Shown piece after piece: positions 57,488 to 64,000 of a stretch of 64,000 nt of DNA. The DNA lies in NCBI RefSeq assembly GCF_964204645.1, contig NC_134029.1, forward strand, positions 7,086,001 to 7,150,000, given 5' to 3'. The stretch comes from Tubulanus polymorphus. Its lineage: Eukaryota; Nemertea; Palaeonemertea; Tubulaniformes; Tubulanidae. The notes beneath the pieces are model-generated. The model was not told where the DNA came from and made no database searches. It was given only the letters and a program-made list of their open reading frames with translations. The position numbers were made by a program, and so were the translations under genes. Position 1 is the first letter of the stretch. Each line of letters begins with the position of its first letter.

Positions 57488-57575
57488 CAGGGTTCGATCT
57501 AAGGAATAAAAACCACTTGCCCGAGGGGGCAAGCATACGTACCTGAAATTCCACTTGCCCCCTAAAACTACTTTC
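57488..57575. repeat. Possible hAT-type repeat fragment
   Basis: CCAGGGTTCGATCTAAGG followed by two direct copies of CCACTTGCCC (57522 and 57551) with GAGGGGGCAAG between. CAGGG is a common hAT end, but no inverse partner was found. Confidence 0.3.
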
Positions 57576-58486
57576 CCTACTTCCGTGAAGCTAAAAAAAG
57601 CTGGAAAAATATAACAACAAAAATTATCAAAACGATTAGAAGCTTTTATTTTCAATAATTCATTAAAAATTAAACAATCAAACAGGAAAATGTATCAAAA
57701 AGCATTTTTTTCAGAAACATGTCTTCCAGGTTAGTTTCCCCATGTAAAAAACATGTCAGTCTACAAAAATGAGTCGTACTCAATTATTACCGTTGTATCG
57801 ATTGAGAAAAGACATGAAAATGCACTAGACCGGTGGACAAGTGATAATGATGACCTGCTTTCCCTATACAGATATGATTAATAGTTCATTCTATGCCCAG
57901 TTGATACCACCTTTTTGTTCCAGAAAAGAAAACCGTAATTTTCACCACCGCGCCTGGAAATTGTGGGAATTTTCGACAGTCTAATTTTCTAATGTATTTT
58001 TAGTGCACAACTACGCAAAATAGATATACATACATACAAGCTGCAAATAGAGACCGATGTAGGGACAATCATAACTTGTTTACTTCGCAGGGTGAAATGA
58101 GTTGTTCAGAAAGACATATATACAACTATATCTTTTTTACGTAGTAAAGGCGCCCAGCTTTTGTTTCTCTGGCCTCTGGTATCGTTTTTCCTCACAGAAA
58201 ATAAAGACGTAGTGCAAAAGTACATGGCGCTGAATCTATTTTGTAGAAGCAGTTTCAAGTGGGCACGCAGATTTTATCGAATCGCTATGATCCTATATAA
58301 GGTGGTTCGGGGTCGGAGACTACTGCCTTCTCATTGAGGCTACCCTTTACCAGAAATTGCACCTTTCGAATGTATTTCTACAAAAATAACTAACACTGAG
58401 CGTGGGATGCGCCTGTAGCCTCTAGGCGTGTCTGATCTTTCCCAGGAATGCTTTTTATTTCTTGATGGACCTCACCTTCCAATTTT

Positions 58487-58503
58487 CCTAGATCCGCCCC
58501 TAG
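58487..58503 (-). mobile_element. Terminus of a hAT-like element
   Basis: CCTAGATCCGCCCCTAG is the inverse of the CAGGGGCGGATCCAGG end found at 39520. The other end was not recognised upstream. Confidence 0.45.
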
Positions 58504-58759
58504 CACATGACACAAAACTACACTGCCAATTTGAATTCCGTAATCCTGCGCGTGTTTTTAATGTATACAGGAAAAACGGCATATCCCAAGACCTAAAGGT
58601 ACGTACATTTTATCTACGACCACTTTTAAGTGCCATCATAGACTGTAAAAATTCCTTTTCCGCGATGGTGCGATGTAGGCCTATTGTGGAGTATGATGCC
58701 AACGTAGAAACTTGATCTAGCAGTTTGAAATCGCAACTGTCATTAATATTGCCGGATGT

Positions 58760-61630
58760 AAATCAGTATCGCGTCAGTGTCCAAGGTCTCCACTATTCGT
58801 TTCGATGTATGATGAATTGATTGTCAAATGAACTGCAGATATTTACGCTACGAGCTACAAGACGATTGAGGCCGAAAGATTTTATAAAGCATCATTTACA
58901 GCCACGTATAAATCAAACGTTTGAACGCGCCGAACGCTAAATTGCGGTTTCTGGCTCACAGCATGAATTCAGCTACTCGGAAAATGTTCATAAACATTCT
59001 CTGAGTTGTTCACCCAATGTTTTGTAGTTGCGAAAATTGTTTGGTCGGATATGCGGAATTGCGCGCAATGTAAATATCAATTTTCACATCCCAACTCTCA
59101 TATCAAAACACATTTGATATTTATGGGATTTTCTAACGAAAAAAAAAAGTTCCGCTACCATTAATTTACCATGCAGAGATGTTTGGGGACAATCCGCTGA
59201 AGATATCCACGGTGATCGTATATATTAGCATTACCATTGTGCCTAATATTCGAAATGCTCCTTACATCCACTCAAAACAGGCTCAAAACCTTATTATCAT
59301 TAAACTAATTTCGCTCGTATCCATGAGTATGGATATATATGAATGTAGGTGTAATTAGTTTGAATTGCCTTGTGTCTCCATGACAATTATTGGAAAATGT
59401 CCTTTTTACATTGATACTCACTAACATTCAGTCGACACGATGTAACCGTATTTTCGCATTGGCTATTGACGTAATGCCCGACGATTCGGATACTGATTAC
59501 CTTACTCGCAAAGATAACACACAGACGGTGATTAAGAACCAGACATTGACGTCATAATGGGTCAGCCGTGACTAGTCGGCGAATTCAGGCGAAGGTATCG
59601 CCACATGGACAAGCACGAAATGTGAATTATAATCCCAGCTAGCCTAATTGTTGATAGACCGGTAATTTTTTTGAATTCTTAATCCGCAACCATAGTTAAG
59701 GGTCACCGTGGTCGCGATGAAGAAAAATGTGGCAAACTTCTTCGACGACATCTGAGGCTCGTTGGGTGAAGGGCTGACATCAGTAAAAATTACCTTATCG
59801 CTTATTCATTAATATTGTTATTTTTTCTACACACGCGACAATATTGTTGAATAACATCGATCGGCAAGCCGCTATACAGCAAAATACAATAGGATAATTT
59901 CTAAAACAAATTTACTGCGACAGATCAATTTGCTTTCGAATAGTTTGTCAAGTACAGGATTAAGATTTATATTATTCTATTTTTTAAGTTGTTTTGTTAG
60001 CGAAAGATAGAATCGCAGTGGGAACTCTCATTCGGGAACTCTCGTCGTCATTGTTTATGTCAGTCAGCCCGCCAGGTGGTGTTCGTCAAGAGGGTTCTGT
60101 TTCATGAACAAGTTTTAGCTTTTTTCTGAGTTTTACCTTTGAGAGCAAAATTTGAAGATTTTAACCAAAAGCAATAACACAAAAAAATTAAAAGTTGAGC
60201 TATACCTTTTCGTGCAACGGGGGCCCAGGAATATTTCCAATGTTGATATGCTCCAGCTCCGTCGCGATGTTGCAGAAATCTACGTGTAGACTAAGTCTAT
60301 GTTGTGTCTGGTGCAAACGTCTTCTTGCGCAGCGGCGGATAGCGAACAAAAACGCACGATTTGCACGCTTCGTCGTATTTTAATTACACGCAAATATGGT
60401 TGTTATCGAGAAAATCACGCATAACTGAATATGTTGCTCCCACGTGGAGACCAATCACCGCAAGATGATTATTCGTTATTTCCATTAAAATCGCATCTAT
60501 CGATCCTTTCACAGTCGGCAGCAACTATGTATCTGATAGGAACTGAGTATATACTACACAATTATTTTACGGATCTTTTGCCCACTATGGCGCATCTTTT
60601 TAATAATCATTACGTCGAAGAATGTTATGCATCGGTGATGCGCAAAACCAGATTACCACCGTGTGCGTATAGAAGCGCAAAGACTGCGGCTGCTGAGACG
60701 TGGCTCGACCGTATAATGTTATTTTCTTTCGATTAATCGCCGGGCCGGTTCGATTCGTATTGACCCGTTGTCGAAATGTTAACATAAGATTTTGAATAAG
60801 CGAAGAGTTATTTACATAAAAAAGGAAAAGTTGTGCTGGTGTGGTACGGAATATTTCCCTATGTTCAACTGCATTTTTTTCTGAGTTTCTGGAATTCAGG
60901 CGTTCATATACACATTAATTACCTTATGTAGGAAATCAATATGTTTAAATAAAATGTGAATAAATGTCATCGAGTAAAAGGTGCTTTAGTAGCTCTTGTA
61001 AAGATTTTACAATCAATTACATCGGCAGATGCGATTGTAATTGACGTTAATTTTCCTTTTCTAAACGAAAAAAAAAAAATCAATCTCAGAATCTGTTTAT
61101 CTGACATTTCTCAAATACATGTAAGAGGAAAAATTTTTTCAACATCGAGTTTCTACGAAATAGCACTTCTATTGCAGTCTTCGTATCATACGGCGAATCG
61201 TGATCTTTTTTGCCTTGGCACGAGATGCTCGCAGCTATATACCGCTTGAAGTTAAAACGACCTTATCAATATTTGCATGATAGATGACAGGGGATTTCAA
61301 TGATCCTTAGTTCAAATCGCCGGCTAAGCAGAAATGTCTACAGACCGACGTGGAGTGGTGTCGCGTGATGAAAATCGGCACTTATACGCGTGACCACCGA
61401 ACGGGTTTTATTTCTCGTCGAATGAATTAACTTGCGCCATTAAGGAAATGGAGATGTCAACGTCGCTTTATCCCCGCGGGCAGGTGCTAAACCATGTTTT
61501 ATACGTAACCCGAATGCTGTGCACGTCACCGCCGGCAGAAGATAGCCGCCGAACATGCGACAACTTGAAACAAAATAATAAATCACACATTAAAAGATTG
61601 TCGCGCAAAAGAAACTCGAAAGAACGAACG
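58760..61630. other. Intergenic, no gene supported
   Basis: ORFs of 60-100 codons (for example 60431-60736, with an ATG) lack coding-like codon use and flanking signals. Confidence 0.3.
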
Positions 61631-61639
61631 ACCGACACC

Positions 61640-61752
61640 TAGAGGGGCGCCGGAAAACCCTGTTAGCCTAACCAGGGTTAGTGGTTTATCCGTGGTTACG
61701 CCGCACGAAATCGTGGTTACAGGGATTTTCCTGCGCCTACCCCTGGGGAAAA
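61640..61752. repeat. Small foldback, about 110 bp
   Basis: GGCGCCGGAAAACCCTGT at the left and ACAGGGATTTTCCTGCGCC at the right are near inverses; AACCAGGGTTAGTGG and GTGGTTAC copies lie between. Confidence 0.45.
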
Positions 61753-61899
61753 GGACAATTAGGTTTAGAATACTTTCCGGAGGTGACCCAGAGATCTATG
61801 GCCTACCTGAGAGATTTGATCACATTTCCCCGATTTAACAGTGGTATGGGTGGAGTTATGATTCGAAGAGCATATTTTATTTTCATTTTGAATTGAATG

Positions 61900-64000
61900 C
61901 AGCAAAAGAAAATTGTATCAATTTTCATCAGAACGTTCCAGAACGTTGATGCGTAACAATGATCATTAGTATAAATACAAAATCTATCTTCGGAGACGAT
62001 CAGGATATTTTTGCATCGACACATTTATAATCTGGCTAAACAAACCTGTTATTAATCGTGCCCGTATTCAATTCATGTAATCACTAAATTGCGTGTTGAT
62101 TTGGCAGAAACGAATAAGATTCTCATTAATCAAAATTTAATTAACCAATCCCAGTGGCGTAGGCTATAGACCATCGATTTCAATAATGATACGGAAACGT
62201 CCTACAACATTATCACCATCTCATAGATATTACATCGCAGTGGCTTTTCCGTGAATACATGTGTATACAAGTTATTCCACCAAGGGACCAGCAAGCTCTA
62301 CAGTGACGCCATCCAAGTCGAAATCGAATGTTTTTCAATCATTACCAATAATCAAATTTTATTGGTACAGAACTGATAGATATTTGGGTTTAAAAAGTAG
62401 GATCATTAAACCAAGAAGGGGGCCTATGTTTGTCAGTATCCTAACCGACTCGACATTGGTAATATGAAAAATGGACATTTCAGCGGGCTTCTCTAGATTC
62501 CTTTAAAAGGTTCCAACAAAGATTTGCTTCTTGCGTAAATAACGATCACTTATTTTTCAATTCGACGCCACCGATTTGTATCTCTTCTGATAAATATTTC
62601 ATATAACTCCCCGTTTCGAGCCGGGGCGATGCAGCCTCTACCACGATACGCTCTGAAGTGAGCTCGCTATTTTCACCGCGTGTTCCCTTAGTTGCTAGTG
62701 GCGCTTTATTCTCAGGAGAGCGTATCATATTAGCCGGTGAGTAAACAGTATCGTCGAACTGTTCAACAGGTTGATTCAGTCGTATTTCATTACGTATACC
62801 GCGTTAGTCCCGGACAAAGCTGAGATGTTCACAGGCGATCGGGTAGTTCTGGTATCTTCTCCGATCGGGTTGTTAATATCCGTTTTTATCGCGACGTATA
62901 GCCGCCGAGGAAAGTTTGTCATATCGCGAAGCGTTCCTTCCGCTCAGTAACGTGTAATCGGAAGATTTTCGTTTTGTCAACAGGTAATGAGGATTTACCC
63001 AGGCGTTCGTGTGTACGTTTATGGACTAGATAAGCAGTTCAAGCAGAAGAGCAATAGCCGTGTAATCTAAACGAAGAACTCTACAAATTTTGGTAAGTAG
63101 GTTTTTTGGATTTTCATTCAGACATTCTACGAGATTCCCAATAGCGCTTTTCGACCATGTGCCCTATCAATATCTCCTAGATTTTGCTAAATTTTCCAGA
63201 AATTCCGTAACTTGGTTAATGTTTTCTCAATGAAAAACGCAATTACGCTGAAATATTTGCGGGTACCACCGTCGGGGTTTATCACCCCGGTATCCCAAGC
63301 ATAGGAAGATACTATATAGGAAAGACGGTTTCGGGCATCTTTTTGATGGGAACCATGCCGGATACGCTTGGCGAAAGGGCCAGCTGATCACGTGAGCGTG
63401 GGAATTTCAAAGCAGACTGCATGTAATTGTGCAGTATACGACGAACGCAGTGTAGAATCGATGCGAGAGCCAACGACACGGCGGCGACCATGCCACAGTC
63501 TCTGGTTGTCAGGCAACACTCAAGAACATCGACAAATAAAACATAGCTAACGACCTGAGATTCGCTCTATAGATCCATATCATCGGCTTAGGAAGTTTCT
63601 CTCCGATTTCGTAAACAGAAAGCTAGATATACAATTCATCACCGGTTTAGTGCGGGTTTGACGGTCTTTTAATTGAATGGGTAAGAACACATCGGGTTTG
63701 AACGCGGGGAATTCGATTCCAGTACCGAATTTATAGATTGACTACAAACCGTTTAAACGTATGAAATAACGTAATTTCCGGTTAGGCGCGGGTGTTGTCA
63801 TTTTATCTCGCAAAGAGGAAGTAACACCGTTTCATTAAATCAAAAGGTTTGGGCGTGTGTGTTCTTTGAGAGCGAAAAAATACACAGCTACCCGAGGGAA
63901 TAATGTAAATATATACGTTATTTACTACGACGATGCGTTTGGATTTTTATTCACCCTGCTGTCATTATGTTCTGGTAGAATTTGACACTATCGTATCCGG
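61900..64000. other. Intergenic to window end, no gene supported
   Basis: No exon, repeat structure or RNA gene that I can defend. Confidence 0.3.

Noticed and set aside
60431-60736. 101-codon ATG ORF
   Set aside because: No recognised domain, no gene signals, and background-like codon use.
1-64000. Prokaryotic features (operons, CRISPR arrays, attachment sites)
   Set aside because: Spliced animal genes and poly(A) signals throughout; no regularly spaced repeat arrays.

Overview
This window is animal nuclear DNA: about 37-38% GC by eye, genes broken into short exons with GT/AG introns, poly(A) signals, microsatellites, and many small foldback elements, LINE tails and SINE-like pieces. The gene set (a Phox2-type homeobox gene, a furin, a class A neuropeptide-type GPCR and a small cysteine-rich secreted peptide) points to a bilaterian invertebrate, probably marine. 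A lophotrochozoan fits best, but the species cannot be fixed from the sequence. Only a few of the open frames are genes; most of the window is introns, intergenic DNA and repeats.

Layout. 1-2273 (+): last three exons of a Phox2-like homeobox gene; its 5' part lies left of the window. 3336-4253 (+): a compact four-exon gene with TATA box and poly(A) signal, encoding an 86-residue secreted peptide built of two copies of one eight-cysteine pattern. 4.3-29 kb: gene-poor, with LINE 3' tails (6.2-6.7 kb), adjacent MITEs (7.45-7.86 kb), other foldback elements, a dispersed repeat family, a tRNA-Leu-like SINE piece and two small minus-strand candidate ORFs (10.3 and 17.2 kb). 29171-29286 (+): a GC3-rich terminal exon with a Phe-Gly-Lys-Arg amidation/cleavage signal and a poly(A) signal 29 bases past the stop, a candidate neuropeptide precursor end. 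33887-35041 (+): a 384-residue GPCR in one coding exon, flanked by two copies of a MITE and followed by a duplicated 3' flank. 37238-52456 (-): a complete furin gene, at least 14 coding exons, convergent with the GPCR. 52.5-64 kb: no convincing gene.

The furin gene is the best-supported locus. When the second ATG is used, its catalytic residues (Asp153, His194, Asn295, Ser368) and both propeptide cleavage sites (Arg75, Arg107) carry the same numbers as in human furin. Near its 3' end two homologous exons of identical phase encode alternative ends of the P domain. One gives a short stalk, the other a Thr/Ser/Pro-rich stalk about 51 residues longer; both can join the same transmembrane exon. 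I regard this, the internally duplicated cysteine-rich peptide, and the candidate neuropeptide exon as the most interesting content. Furin-type enzymes act on secreted precursors in general, but nothing here shows that these neighbouring genes act together.

The furin introns are crowded with short foldback elements whose ends resemble GG(G/A)CCAGTT. At least ten related copies occur across the window. All exon boundaries and ORF calls were read by eye and need transcript support.
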